Assembly: GCA_021298555.1 (NCBI GenBank)
Contig: JAJTGE010000001.1
Location: 63,445-127,444, forward strand
Length of the DNA: 64,000 nt
Direction: 5' to 3'
Source: Oxalobacteraceae bacterium
Lineage (GTDB): Bacteria > Pseudomonadota > Gammaproteobacteria > Burkholderiales > Burkholderiaceae_D
Shown here: positions 24,172 through 32,198 of the stretch, piece by piece
Numbering within the stretch: position 1 is the first letter of the stretch
Layout: the number at the start of each line of letters is the position of its first letter
Made by a program: the position numbers and the translations under genes
Notes under the pieces: generated by a model
Seen by the model: only the letters and a program-made list of their open reading frames with translations
Databases searched by the model: none
What the model was told of the DNA's origin: nothing

Positions 24172-25365
24172 TCAGGCGAGTAAGCGCTGCACCAGCCACA
24201 GAGTGGAAATAGCCAATACGGCGAGAGAACCCCAAACCATGATGCGTTGTTTGTTTTGCTCAGAACGAACCAACATGACAACGGGGAGCGCTACTACGAT
24301 CACGGTCGACAACTGACCAAACTCGACACCAACATTAAACGCAATCAGCGTTTCTAAAAAATAGGATGAAGACAAGCCTAAATCTTTAAGTCCGTTGGCA
24401 AAACCTAATCCGTGAATCAGTCCAAATCCAAAAGCTAGTTGCCAGTGATTCAGTTGGTATTTTTTCTGCAGATTCAATACAGCGGATACCATGATGGAAA
24501 AAGCGATCAATGATTCAATCAGTTTTTCTGGAAGTGACACCAGATTAAAGGTTGCCAGGCCCAGGGTGATGGAGTGAGCAATGGTGAATGCGGTGATCAC
24601 TTTTAAGGCAAAAAATTCTGCCTGACGGTTAACTCTGATGTTGGATGGCACCTCATCCGCTATAGCGAGATCAGCGCGTCTTTTCCATAACATCACGCCT
24701 GGCAATAGCAGTGTGATTAGGAATAGCAGATGATCAGCGCCATTCCAAATATGTTTGGCTCCTTCTTTGGCAAACAAAAATATCGTAGAAATGCGCTTAG
24801 TCTCACCCAACGCAAATCGCTGCACTGCATTGGATTGATCTATGACGGAAGAAATTTCATCGCCATTGAGTGCCAAGCGAAGGAAGGCGCGACCCAGCCT
24901 GTCGTTCTGAGTGAAAAATTCATAACGAATCACAACAAACTTCGCGCTTGATTCAATAGCAGGCCCAACGAACTGCTGTCGCACATACAAGCCGTCGTTA
25001 TGCACCGTGACTGATTGCGCAGTAAATGCTAGCGGCATCACATGCTCATCGATTTCAAGCTTTAACGATTTTTGAATCGCCTCAGTGATGGGCTCTTGCA
25101 GAGATTTGAGTTGATCAGCCGTGGGGGGCGGGTCGCTCTCTTTACCAGGCTTTTGTAATAAGTTACCCAGATCGCGAACATAAAAATCCAAGTCAACGGC
25201 GAGATGACCATCCACTTGTCGAATATTGAGATAGCTGTTTCCGGTCTGATGCGCATAGCTCGTGCTCAACGCGCCCAAGGCAAGCCATGCACAGCAGCCC
25301 AATAAAAAATGCTTCAGCCGCAATGCCACCAAAAAACTCACGCACTTACCAACGCTATCGTGCAT
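24172..25365 (-). CDS. HupE/UreJ-family membrane protein
   Basis: The 397-residue protein starts with a signal-like hydrophobic segment (FLLGCCAWLALGALSTSYAH), then a periplasmic domain of about 200 residues, then six or so membrane segments. The membrane part carries the His/Asp motifs of the HupE/UreJ type: HIWNGADHLLFL, AHSITLGLA and FGLIHGLGFANGL. Relatives are linked to nickel or other metal handling, but for the large HupE_UreJ_2 group the substrate is not established. It is the last gene of a four-gene - strand cluster, two bases after its neighbour, and converges on metY. Confidence 0.83.
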   Translation of the reverse strand: MHDSVGKCVSFLVALRLKHFLLGCCAWLALGALSTSYAHQTGNSYLNIRQVDGHLAVDLDFYVRDLGNLLQKPGKESDPPPTADQLKSLQEPITEAIQKSLKLEIDEHVMPLAFTAQSVTVHNDGLYVRQQFVGPAIESSAKFVVIRYEFFTQNDRLGRAFLRLALNGDEISSVIDQSNAVQRFALGETKRISTIFLFAKEGAKHIWNGADHLLFLITLLLPGVMLWKRRADLAIADEVPSNIRVNRQAEFFALKVITAFTIAHSITLGLATFNLVSLPEKLIESLIAFSIMVSAVLNLQKKYQLNHWQLAFGFGLIHGLGFANGLKDLGLSSSYFLETLIAFNVGVEFGQLSTVIVVALPVVMLVRSEQNKQRIMVWGSLAVLAISTLWLVQRLLA

Positions 25366-25367
25366 GA

Positions 25368-26087
25368 TTATTGGGCCAGCGCTTCAAGAGTCAGTAGTTT
25401 CAAGCTCTGCGGAAAATCCTTGTGCAACTCTTGAACCATTCTTTTGAATTTTTTTTGCCCGTCGTCTTTGGGCACGACTTGCTGATTAATCGCCTGCAGA
25501 TAATGTATACCCAGTATGAAGCGCACTTCTTCGGCACTGACCAAAGGATGTTTTGATTTCAGCAGTGCTTCGCCCAGGCCTATCATTTCCATCAATTCGT
25601 CTTTGGATTGCGAGAACGGTGTAAGAGGATTGTCGGCAAAGCTGTCATAGAAGTGACTCTTCAACAGCATGTAACGCGCATGATCGATAAACGGTGCCTT
25701 GGGATCCAGTTTTATCGCTTCACGGTAGGTCTGCAAATGTGAAATATAAAGACCTGTTTTAGGCGACGCCTCTAGCTTTTCTGGTGTTCGAGCTAATTCA
25801 TTTAACAATAATGATGTCTCCAGGCCTTTGACTATGCCATGGCTAATCATGTCTTGGTTAAACAGCTCTCTAAGTTCATCAAGCGTGACAGCAATCTGAT
25901 ATTTTGCCTTGGCACGGGCCGTAGCAGGCGCAGTGGAGTCAGCAACCGCATGCATTTCCTGAAGCTTGGCTAAATAACTTTTTCTGGCTTCGCTATTGAT
26001 GGAATCATGCGCTACCACCATTTGAGTGGTAAGCGCACTAACAACAATAACAATACCTAAAAAAAAGGGTCGCAAATTCATCATCAT
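25368..26087 (-). CDS. Exported helical protein of unknown function
   Basis: I do not recognise this 239-residue protein. An N-terminal signal peptide is clear (hydrophobic FFLGIVIVVSALTTQMVV ending in VAHDS), so it is probably periplasmic. The rest is rich in helices with a TPR-like look (TYREAIKLDPKAPFIDHARYML), but I cannot show a repeat register. Its start overlaps the stop of the upstream gene (ATGA), and its stop lies two bases before the HupE-like gene, so the three genes are tightly coupled. Confidence 0.8.
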   Translation of the reverse strand: MMMNLRPFFLGIVIVVSALTTQMVVAHDSINSEARKSYLAKLQEMHAVADSTAPATARAKAKYQIAVTLDELRELFNQDMISHGIVKGLETSLLLNELARTPEKLEASPKTGLYISHLQTYREAIKLDPKAPFIDHARYMLLKSHFYDSFADNPLTPFSQSKDELMEMIGLGEALLKSKHPLVSAEEVRFILGIHYLQAINQQVVPKDDGQKKFKRMVQELHKDFPQSLKLLTLEALAQ

Positions 26088-26662
26088 GACTCGGCTGGCT
26101 TATCAGGCATGTCGAGTTTTTCACCATTAAAATAGGCCTTGGCACCGGCATGAACAGCCATACCAAATTTGCCTTTGCCTGGATTAACCAATTGCAGTTT
26201 ATCGGCCTCTTGCATCAATGATGCCGCAATCAAAAATCCATGATGTAAAGGCAGATCTGAACGCGTAATCAAAAGATACTTGCCGTTATCAACTAAAACT
26301 TCTAATGGCAGCGGTGCGTACTCTTCAAACGGAGGCGAACCTGTAAACATCAGACGCGCATGCATATAGGATAAAACAGTGAGCTTGCTTTGATTGGATT
26401 TCAACAAAGCAGCAATACGCGGCATATCATGCGCACGACTGACCATCGCACGACTAAGCGGCAGTTTTTCACGCAACACAGCTACCCACTCGTCTCCCAC
26501 CTCGTCGCCGGGTAAATCCGCATGCGAGGTCAGTATCTGCAGATGACGCTTACGGAAAACATCCCATTGTGCATACGGGGTATGAGCAAAACTGGAAATA
26601 GCGGGAAATGAAATACCCGCTAGCAGGCTAAGTGCTCGGGTAATGAATTGTCTTCTGAACAT
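26084..26662 (-). CDS. Exported protein resembling a TAXI-type solute-binding protein, short
   Basis: The 192-residue product begins with a signal sequence bearing two arginines (MFRRQFITRALSLLAGISF), possibly a Tat-like signal although the full SRRxFLK motif is not met. The C-terminal stretch FGMAVHAGAKAYFNGEK resembles the end of TAXI-family TRAP solute receptors (PLHPGAxRYY). The protein is much shorter than a normal receptor of about 320 residues, so the assignment is tentative. It starts just after a strong terminator-like hairpin following the formamidase-family gene, and overlaps the next gene by 4 bp. Confidence 0.65.
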   Translation of the reverse strand: MFRRQFITRALSLLAGISFPAISSFAHTPYAQWDVFRKRHLQILTSHADLPGDEVGDEWVAVLREKLPLSRAMVSRAHDMPRIAALLKSNQSKLTVLSYMHARLMFTGSPPFEEYAPLPLEVLVDNGKYLLITRSDLPLHHGFLIAASLMQEADKLQLVNPGKGKFGMAVHAGAKAYFNGEKLDMPDKPAES

Positions 26663-26670
26663 GGTCTTTC

Positions 26671-26701
26671 CAAAAAAAGAGCGAGGTAAAACCTCGCTCT
26701 T
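26671..26701 (-). terminator. Terminator-like hairpin between the formamidase-family gene and the next gene
   Basis: On the - strand the arms AAGAGCGAGGT (26691-26701) and ACCTCGCTCTT (26677-26687) pair perfectly over 11 bp around a 3-base loop, followed by a run of T (26672-26677 read as A on the + strand). It lies 22 bp after the stop at 26724 and ends about 10 bp before the start of the next gene at 26662, so it could cap most transcripts and leave lower read-through. Confidence 0.88.
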
Positions 26702-26723
26702 AAGTCTGCTTCATTCCAATGAT

Positions 26724-27974
26724 TTATTTATCAAAAATATTCATTGGGCAAATCGTTGTTACTGCGTAGTTAGGAACGTCAACGACGTTACTGATACGCA
26801 GATCACAAGCAACGCTGGTGACAACAAATGCTTGCTCTTTGGACAGACCTTTCGTGGTCTTGAGCCAGTCAATCATGTTGATCAGTGAGTTACGAGCAGC
26901 CAAAGTAACGTCGTTAGACAAGTTAGTCAGTGGCTTGATTTTTTCGCTATCCAAATATGTCCACTGTGGTGGTACTTCGCCAGCGGCTTTGAACGGATAA
27001 CCCACAACAGCGTGGAAGCTATCTGGCTCGAGCTTTTTAATCTGCGAACCGCCTTCGAACATAGGCTGCTTAACGACTGAAGCCATACCCTTGCGGATGG
27101 AGGTCTCAACAGTGACAACAGCACCCATTTCGATCGCTGTACCAGCCACTTCGCCATCGCCCTGTGCAAAGTGCACGTCGCCGATGAAAAGTCCGCAACC
27201 GTCAATGAAGCAAGGTAACAACAAGGTCGTACCTTCAACCATTTGCTTCACATCCATGTTACCGCCATTTTCACGTGGTGGGATGGTGCGCAAGCATCGG
27301 TCTTTATGGCTGCCTTTCGGGCCGCAAATTTCAGGTGGACGCGCGCTCGTTGGCTCAGGAGGCAGAGCAACACCGCCGGCAGCTGCCAGTTGTGTTTCAC
27401 GTGCAAACCATGCATCAACTTCTTGCGTGCCCGGCATAACGCCAACGGAACCCATAAAGCCATTCATAGGAATACGTACACCAGGAACTTCGGCTGATAC
27501 GGCCTCGACGTGGTTTAGCTTCCAGTTAGCAATAAACGGCTCGGTGTACAGATCAGGTAAAAAGCCAAAACCTGGAATGATGGTGGTGTAACCATATTCG
27601 TTAGGTGTGACGTTGATCAGTTTGATAGCCAGCACGTCACCGCGCTTTGCACCTTCGATGTAGATTGGACCGGTCATTGGGTGAATCAGATTCACGTCAA
27701 TCGCAGTCACATCTTTTGGCTTCGAATTGATATTCAAATTCGAGTCAAGCGCATCACGGGTATGCACCACAATCAAATCACCTGGCTTAGCACGAGCGAC
27801 AGGTTTGATCGCAGGGTGATAACGGTTAAAACAGTTCGGGTCTTGCTCGCAATGAGCACCCTTCTTTTTGACTTCGACTATCGTCTGAGTCTTTACTTCA
27901 GCCGTATCTGCAAAAGCAGACGGGGCAATGGCTGCGGCCAATAAGGCAGCAAGCACGGCAGGAATTAAACGCAT
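26724..27974 (-). CDS. Periplasmic acetamidase/formamidase-family hydrolase
   Basis: The FmdA/AmdA family hydrolyses short amides such as formamide or acetamide to ammonia and the acid. The 416-residue protein has a clear Sec signal peptide (PAVLAALLAAAIAPSAFA), unusual because well-studied members are cytoplasmic. Family features seen are PGDLIVVHTRDALDSN, TGPIYIEGAKRGDVLAIK, GFMGSVGVMP, and the active-site region GGNMDVKQMVEGTTLLLPCF with IGDVHFAQGDGEVAGTAIE. Several Cys pairs in the mature part suggest disulfides. It leads the four-gene cluster and is followed by a strong terminator. Actual substrate is unknown. Confidence 0.85.
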   Translation of the reverse strand: MRLIPAVLAALLAAAIAPSAFADTAEVKTQTIVEVKKKGAHCEQDPNCFNRYHPAIKPVARAKPGDLIVVHTRDALDSNLNINSKPKDVTAIDVNLIHPMTGPIYIEGAKRGDVLAIKLINVTPNEYGYTTIIPGFGFLPDLYTEPFIANWKLNHVEAVSAEVPGVRIPMNGFMGSVGVMPGTQEVDAWFARETQLAAAGGVALPPEPTSARPPEICGPKGSHKDRCLRTIPPRENGGNMDVKQMVEGTTLLLPCFIDGCGLFIGDVHFAQGDGEVAGTAIEMGAVVTVETSIRKGMASVVKQPMFEGGSQIKKLEPDSFHAVVGYPFKAAGEVPPQWTYLDSEKIKPLTNLSNDVTLAARNSLINMIDWLKTTKGLSKEQAFVVTSVACDLRISNVVDVPNYAVTTICPMNIFDK

Positions 27975-28305
27975 TCAAATCTCCGGTGGTGTGTAAAGAG
28001 TGGGGTTCTTACAGCGCTAAGGCGATTATTCATACCAATAACAATACGAACTTAACAGTCCACCCGTATTGTTGCTAAGCAATACTTTTTTGTCCAGAGA
28101 AACTGTTTTTATCCTGTGCAACTTAAAGATTAATTCTCCACTCATAATTTCTTTATTGATATTTTTAGTGACTTACTCTCAGTTTTATTACAGCAATAAG
28201 CTATCAATTCAACAATTAGGCTTCTAATAGTTTATTTAAATATAGTTTGTATTGGGCTATACTGAATTTTCCAACCTTGCTTCTCTTATTACCATTAACG
28301 CTGAA
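27975..28305. promoter_or_regulatory. Divergent intergenic region between formamidase-family gene and bigR
   Basis: This 331-bp AT-rich region holds no gene I can support. An inverted repeat AACAATACG (28040-28048) / CGTATTGTT (28065-28073) with a 16-bp spacer lies on the formamidase side. On the bigR side a likely -10 TATACT (28258-28263) has a weak -35 TTTAAA (28235-28240) 17 bases upstream. That -35 overlaps a perfect palindrome TATTTAAATA (28233-28242), a candidate ArsR-family operator. Confidence 0.5.
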
Positions 28306-28644
28306 ATGAATGAACAAACCACCACTGAACTTGATCTACCAAGCATGCGAGAGGCTGCTAACCACGCGTGCGCCTTGATGCGGGTCATGTCCAATCCTGA
28401 CCGCCTGATGTTGCTATGCCAGTTAGCGCTAGGCGAACGCCGCGTCGGTGAGTTAGAAGAACTGCTGGACATACAGCAGCCAACGTTGTCGCAACAACTC
28501 GCCGTACTTCGTGAAGAGGCTCTCGTAGAAACACGCCGCGAGGGCAAACAAATTTATTACCGCATAACCAGCCAGGCAGCACTGGCTGTCATGCATGTTC
28601 TTTACCAACAATTCTGCATCTCACCTGAAGGAGACTCCGCATGA
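28306..28644 (+). CDS. bigR: ArsR-family repressor of BigR/SqrR persulfide-sensing type
   Basis: BigR/SqrR repressors release DNA when two cysteines form a tetrasulfide link with persulfides, inducing sulfide-handling genes. The 112-residue winged-helix protein has Cys38 (RLMLLCQLA) and Cys104 (YQQFC), 66 residues apart, the spacing I recall for BigR (42/108) and SqrR (41/107). The recognition helix is in [19 protein letters not shown] chose the ATG at 28306 over an in-frame TTG at 28252, which overlaps the promoter. It overlaps the following YeeE/YedE gene by 4 bp, matching the known bigR-yeeE arrangement. Confidence 0.87.
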   Translation: MNEQTTTELDLPSMREAANHACALMRVMSNPDRLMLLCQLALGERRVGELEELLDIQQPTLSQQLAVLREEALVETRREGKQIYYRITSQAALAVMHVLYQQFCISPEGDSA

Positions 28645-29078
28645 ACATCGATAGCGTGCACTTTACCCCCGGCATGTCGCTGCTGGGTGGTTTGATTATT
28701 GGTCTAGCGTCAGCACTTTTTTTGCTCGCTAATGGCCGTATCGCAGGTATCAGCGGTATTTTGGGTGGACTGCTACGACCCAAAGCCGATGATGTGGTGT
28801 GGCGAGTAGCCTTTTTATTAGGGCTGGTTTTGGCGCCGGCTGTGTTGTCGCTGTTTATCGCGCCGCTTACGCCAACAATAGAGGCTGGCCCAACGACACT
28901 CATCATCGCCGGGTTACTGGTAGGCATAGGCACACGTTACGGTGGTGGTTGCACTAGCGGTCATGGCGTTTGTGGCTTGTCGCGATTGTCTCCGCGCTCA
29001 TTAATTGCCACGCTAGCTTTTATGGGTAGCGGTGTAGCTATCGTGTTCGCAATGCGTCACCTCATGGTTCATCCGTAA
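28641..29078 (+). CDS. YeeE/YedE-family sulfur transporter half (PmpA-like)
   Basis: YeeE/YedE proteins move thiosulfate or related sulfur species through the inner membrane using conserved Cys. This 145-residue protein has about four membrane segments and the family motif [20 protein letters not shown] with its two Cys. It is a half-size member; the second half follows as a separate gene. A strong Shine-Dalgarno sequence (gaaggag) lies upstream, inside the end of bigR. Confidence 0.9.
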   Translation: MNIDSVHFTPGMSLLGGLIIGLASALFLLANGRIAGISGILGGLLRPKADDVVWRVAFLLGLVLAPAVLSLFIAPLTPTIEAGPTTLIIAGLLVGIGTRYGGGCTSGHGVCGLSRLSPRSLIATLAFMGSGVAIVFAMRHLMVHP

Positions 29079-29107
29079 CACGGTCAACGATTCAATTGGA
29101 GCTAACA

Positions 29108-29578
29108 ATGAAAACACATTTAGATGCCATATCCTCGTTTATCGTGGGTCTGATCTTCGGTATAGGTTTAATTTTTGCTGGTATGACTGACCCATCGAAA
29201 GTTATAGGATTTCTTGATGTCGCAGGCCTGTGGGATCCCTCACTTGCATTCGTTATGGGGGGCGCAATCTTGGTCGGCGTAATTGCTTTTCGTTTTGCCC
29301 GTCACCGCACCATGAATTTTTTGGGCGGTGCATTTCGATTGCCTACCAAAAACGATATCGATATGCGCTTGGTCGTTGGTAGCCTGCTATTCGGTATAGG
29401 CTGGGGCATGGCGGGTTTTTGCCCTGGCCCTGCCCTAGTCTCTTTAGGTACTGGCGCACCCGAAGCGATACTTTTTGTACTCGCTATGGTCGCTGGCATG
29501 GCATTATTTGAAGGCGCTGAGCGGCTTTGGCAAGGCAGTGATGTCGCCGCCAATGATGCGCCTGCAAACCCGCAGTAA
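29108..29578 (+). CDS. YeeE/YedE-family sulfur transporter half (PmpB-like)
   Basis: This 156-residue protein pairs with the gene before it to give the two halves of a YeeE/YedE unit. It has about four membrane segments and the motif GIGWGMAGFCPGPALVSLG with the conserved Cys; GMTDPSKVIGFLDVAGLWDP near the N-terminus is also typical. I chose the ATG at 29108, which has GGAG at 29098-29101; the in-frame TTG at 29096 would overlap that site. Confidence 0.9.
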   Translation: MKTHLDAISSFIVGLIFGIGLIFAGMTDPSKVIGFLDVAGLWDPSLAFVMGGAILVGVIAFRFARHRTMNFLGGAFRLPTKNDIDMRLVVGSLLFGIGWGMAGFCPGPALVSLGTGAPEAILFVLAMVAGMALFEGAERLWQGSDVAANDAPANPQ

Positions 29579-29624
29579 GATAGACCCTGAGTACCCCGTT
29601 GATAACCATTCCAAGGAGACTGTG

Positions 29625-29819
29625 ATGATGAAAAACGTTGGCGTTACCGACCGCGCACTGCGCATCTTTTTTGGCAGCTTGCTCATACTGCTATCCCTAC
29701 TGAACATCATAGGTCCGTTGGGTTGGCTGGGCTTGATACCCATTGCTACCGGAGTGGTGCGCTTCTGCCCCGCGTACACGATACTGAGACTAAACACCTG
29801 CGCTAAAGAGTCTAACTAA
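29625..29819 (+). CDS. DUF2892 small membrane protein (YgaP membrane-domain-like)
   Basis: This 64-residue protein has two hydrophobic segments (IFFGSLLILLSLLNII and LGLIPIATGVVRFCP) and the DUF2892 pattern NVGVTDRALR followed by GWLGLIPIATGxxRFCPAY. The same domain is fused to a rhodanese in YgaP, which fits the persulfide context of this operon. Two further features are the Cys residues near the C-terminus. AAGGAG at 29613-29618 supports the ATG at 29625; the ATG at 29628 is nearly as good. Confidence 0.87.
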   Translation: MMKNVGVTDRALRIFFGSLLILLSLLNIIGPLGWLGLIPIATGVVRFCPAYTILRLNTCAKESN

Positions 29820-29823
29820 CACC

Positions 29824-30465
29824 ATGCCTAAAGTTCGTTCCAAAGGTTTTTCCAATCCCGCGGCCACCTGGGATGCGCGTTTCGCTTCAACTGATTACAT
29901 CTTTGGCAAAGAGCCGAATGTATGGTTAGCGCAGCATGCCGACAAGCTTATTCCCGGCGGTCGCGCGCTGGCAGTGGCCGATGGTGAAGGTCGCAATAGT
30001 GTGTGGATGGCTGAGCGAGGTATGCAGGTCGATGCCTTTGATATCTCGCCTGTCGGCGTAGAAAAAGCGCGGCAACTTGCCTCAACTGCGGGTGTTTTAG
30101 TTAATTTAACAGTGAGTGATTGTGATGGCTGGCACTGGCCATCCAATCACTATGATGTGGTTGCTGCGATTTTTATACAGTTTGCTGATCCAGAGACGCG
30201 AACACGTTTATTTCGCAGCATGATGAAAAGTCTCAAGCCTGGTGGTGTGCTTTTACTGCAAGGCTATACGCCTAAGCAATTGGATTACAAAACCGGCGGA
30301 CCACCCTTGGCTAGTCACATGTACACAGAAGAATTACTGCGTGCCGAGTTTGCTGAGACAGACATTATCGAACTTCGTAGCTATGACGACGTGCTGCGTG
30401 AAGGTACGCAGCACAGTGGGCAATCGGCGTTAATCGGCTTAGTCGCTAAAAAACTGATGGCTTAA
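29824..30465 (+). CDS. Class I SAM-dependent methyltransferase, TehB-like
   Basis: The 213-residue protein is a small cytosolic methyltransferase of the TehB/thiopurine type. The N-terminal [20 protein letters not shown] is typical of the group, the SAM motif is [19 protein letters not shown], strand 2 ends in [15 protein letters not shown], and [17 protein letters not shown] follows. Members methylate tellurite, thiols or similar small molecules. It starts 4 bp after the DUF2892 gene at the end of the bigR operon, so a thiol or sulfide detoxifying role is plausible. Its stop overlaps that of the convergent bioB by 4 bp. Confidence 0.85.
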   Translation: MPKVRSKGFSNPAATWDARFASTDYIFGKEPNVWLAQHADKLIPGGRALAVADGEGRNSVWMAERGMQVDAFDISPVGVEKARQLASTAGVLVNLTVSDCDGWHWPSNHYDVVAAIFIQFADPETRTRLFRSMMKSLKPGGVLLLQGYTPKQLDYKTGGPPLASHMYTEELLRAEFAETDIIELRSYDDVLREGTQHSGQSALIGLVAKKLMA

Positions 30466-31460
30466 CTTTTGCCGCGTATACCCAAACGACCGAGTAAGGC
30501 TCGGTCGTCTTCGACTTCCGGATTACCTGTCACCAGCAATTTATCGCCATAGAAAATTGAATTGGCGCCTGCCAAAAAGCACAGTGTTTGCACACCCTCG
30601 CCTAACTGACGACGACCTGCAGATAACCGCACTCGTGCTTTGGGCATAGTGATACGAGCTACGGCTATCGTGCGAACAAATTCCAGGGGATCTAACGCTT
30701 CTTGGTCTGCCAGCGGTGTACCTTCAACGGCAACCAAATGATTGATGGGCACGGACTCTGGGTACGGATTCAAATTCGCTAGTTGCGAAATCAAACCTGC
30801 ACGCTGTTCCCGTGTTTCGCCCATGCCGACAATACCGCCACAACACACTTTCAAACCAGCCTCACGCACATGCTCCAAGGTATCTAATCGATCTTGATAG
30901 TCTCGCGTACTGATGATGTCGTTATAAAACTCAGGCGCCGTATCGAGGTTGTGGTTGTAGTAATCCAAACCTGCATTTTTTAAGCGCTCTGCTTGTTCTT
31001 CTTTGAGCATGCCTAAGGTGGCGCAGGTTTCTAATCCCAAGCCTTTAACCGCCTTGACCATCTCTTCAACCGCATCCAAGTCTCGATCTTTGGGTGCGCG
31101 CCAAGCAGCCCCCATACAAAACCGCGTAGCACCACTGTCTTTAGCGGCCTGAGCCGCTGCAACGACGTCATCCACAGCCATCATTTTTTCAGCTGTCACA
31201 CCGGTATCGTAATGCGCCGATTGCGGACAATAACCGCAGTCTTCCGGACAGCCGCCGGTTTTAATCGACAAGAGCGTTGCGAGCTCGACTTCATTGGCAT
31301 CGAAATGTTCGCGGTGTATTTTTTGTGCGCGCCACATCAAATCATTAAACGGCAGCTCAAACAATTTCATCACTTCGGCCACTGGCCAGATATCGCGAGC
31401 AGCAGCTAAGGTGGCAATTTTTTTACTAGCTGAGTGAAAAGTGATGGGTTGCGATGACAT
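30462..31460 (-). CDS. bioB: Biotin synthase BioB
   Basis: BioB inserts sulfur into dethiobiotin in the last step of biotin synthesis, using a radical-SAM [4Fe-4S] cluster and a second [2Fe-2S] cluster. The 332-residue length is normal. The radical-SAM motif is seen as [11 protein letters not shown], followed by [13 protein letters not shown] and the glycine-rich [11 protein letters not shown]. The 3' end contains an inverted repeat (ACGACCGAG at 30486-30494, CTCGGTCGT at 30500-30508) without a T run. It follows bioD by 30 bp. Confidence 0.97.
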   Translation of the reverse strand: MSSQPITFHSASKKIATLAAARDIWPVAEVMKLFELPFNDLMWRAQKIHREHFDANEVELATLLSIKTGGCPEDCGYCPQSAHYDTGVTAEKMMAVDDVVAAAQAAKDSGATRFCMGAAWRAPKDRDLDAVEEMVKAVKGLGLETCATLGMLKEEQAERLKNAGLDYYNHNLDTAPEFYNDIISTRDYQDRLDTLEHVREAGLKVCCGGIVGMGETREQRAGLISQLANLNPYPESVPINHLVAVEGTPLADQEALDPLEFVRTIAVARITMPKARVRLSAGRRQLGEGVQTLCFLAGANSIFYGDKLLVTGNPEVEDDRALLGRLGIRGKS

Positions 31461-31490
31461 GCAGGTATCCTGAGTAAATAAAATGAATAA

Positions 31491-32198
31491 CTAACTTGAT
31501 GATCTTACAGGCCACGTAGGCAGACTAGAAAAATCCAAGGTATCTGCTGCACTTGCCACCGACGGTTGCGACATCCAGGGCAAACATCCTAAATAAGGAG
31601 CTGACAAATGCTCACGCAATGTATCGATATTGGCCGCCTGATGTGGCATGGTTGGATCAATTTGATTCACCACCCAACCGGCCAAATGCAAACCTCGTGC
31701 TGCGATCGCCTCGGCTGTCAACAACGCATGGTTCAAACAACCCAAACGTAAGCCAACCACGAGGATAACATCAAGCTGCAATTGTGCAGCGATGTCCGCC
31801 ATGCCGGTCTGGGGTACCAAGGGCACACAAAAACCACCCACACCCTCAACAATCACAGCATCTGTTTGCGCACGTATCTGCTCAAACGCCGCAAAAATAT
31901 CGGAGGGTTTTATCTGTTTGCCCTCCAGTGCTGCAGCCACATGCGGCGCAGCTGGCTCTCTATACAAACAAGGCGCAATTAACTGCGCGGGCAAACTCAC
32001 ACTAGCCTCAGCACTCAAGAGCGCCACATCCTCATTCCACCACTGGCCATCACGCAGCTCAGCACCTGCTGCCACAGGTTTCATACCCGCGACCTTGATG
32101 CCCAAGCGTGCCAATCCGTGTATGAGTGCCGCTGACACCAGCGTCTTACCTACACCCGTGTCGGTACCCGTGACAAAGTAATCAATCCGGTTACTCAT
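31491..32198 (-). CDS. bioD: Dethiobiotin synthetase BioD
   Basis: BioD closes the ureido ring of dethiobiotin from diaminopelargonic acid, CO2 and ATP. The 235-residue protein begins with the P-loop YFVTGTDTGVGKT and has the family stretches GMKPVAAGAE and VEGVGGFCVPL. Its start overlaps the bioF stop by 4 bp (ATGA), so the two are translationally coupled. bioA, which acts between BioF and BioD, is not in the window. Confidence 0.95.
   Translation of the reverse strand: MSNRIDYFVTGTDTGVGKTLVSAALIHGLARLGIKVAGMKPVAAGAELRDGQWWNEDVALLSAEASVSLPAQLIAPCLYREPAAPHVAAALEGKQIKPSDIFAAFEQIRAQTDAVIVEGVGGFCVPLVPQTGMADIAAQLQLDVILVVGLRLGCLNHALLTAEAIAARGLHLAGWVVNQIDPTMPHQAANIDTLREHLSAPYLGCLPWMSQPSVASAADTLDFSSLPTWPVRSSS

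Noticed and set aside
30486-30508. 9-bp inverted repeat near the ends of the methyltransferase and bioB genes, possible terminator
   Set aside because: It lies inside bioB coding sequence and has no T run on either strand.
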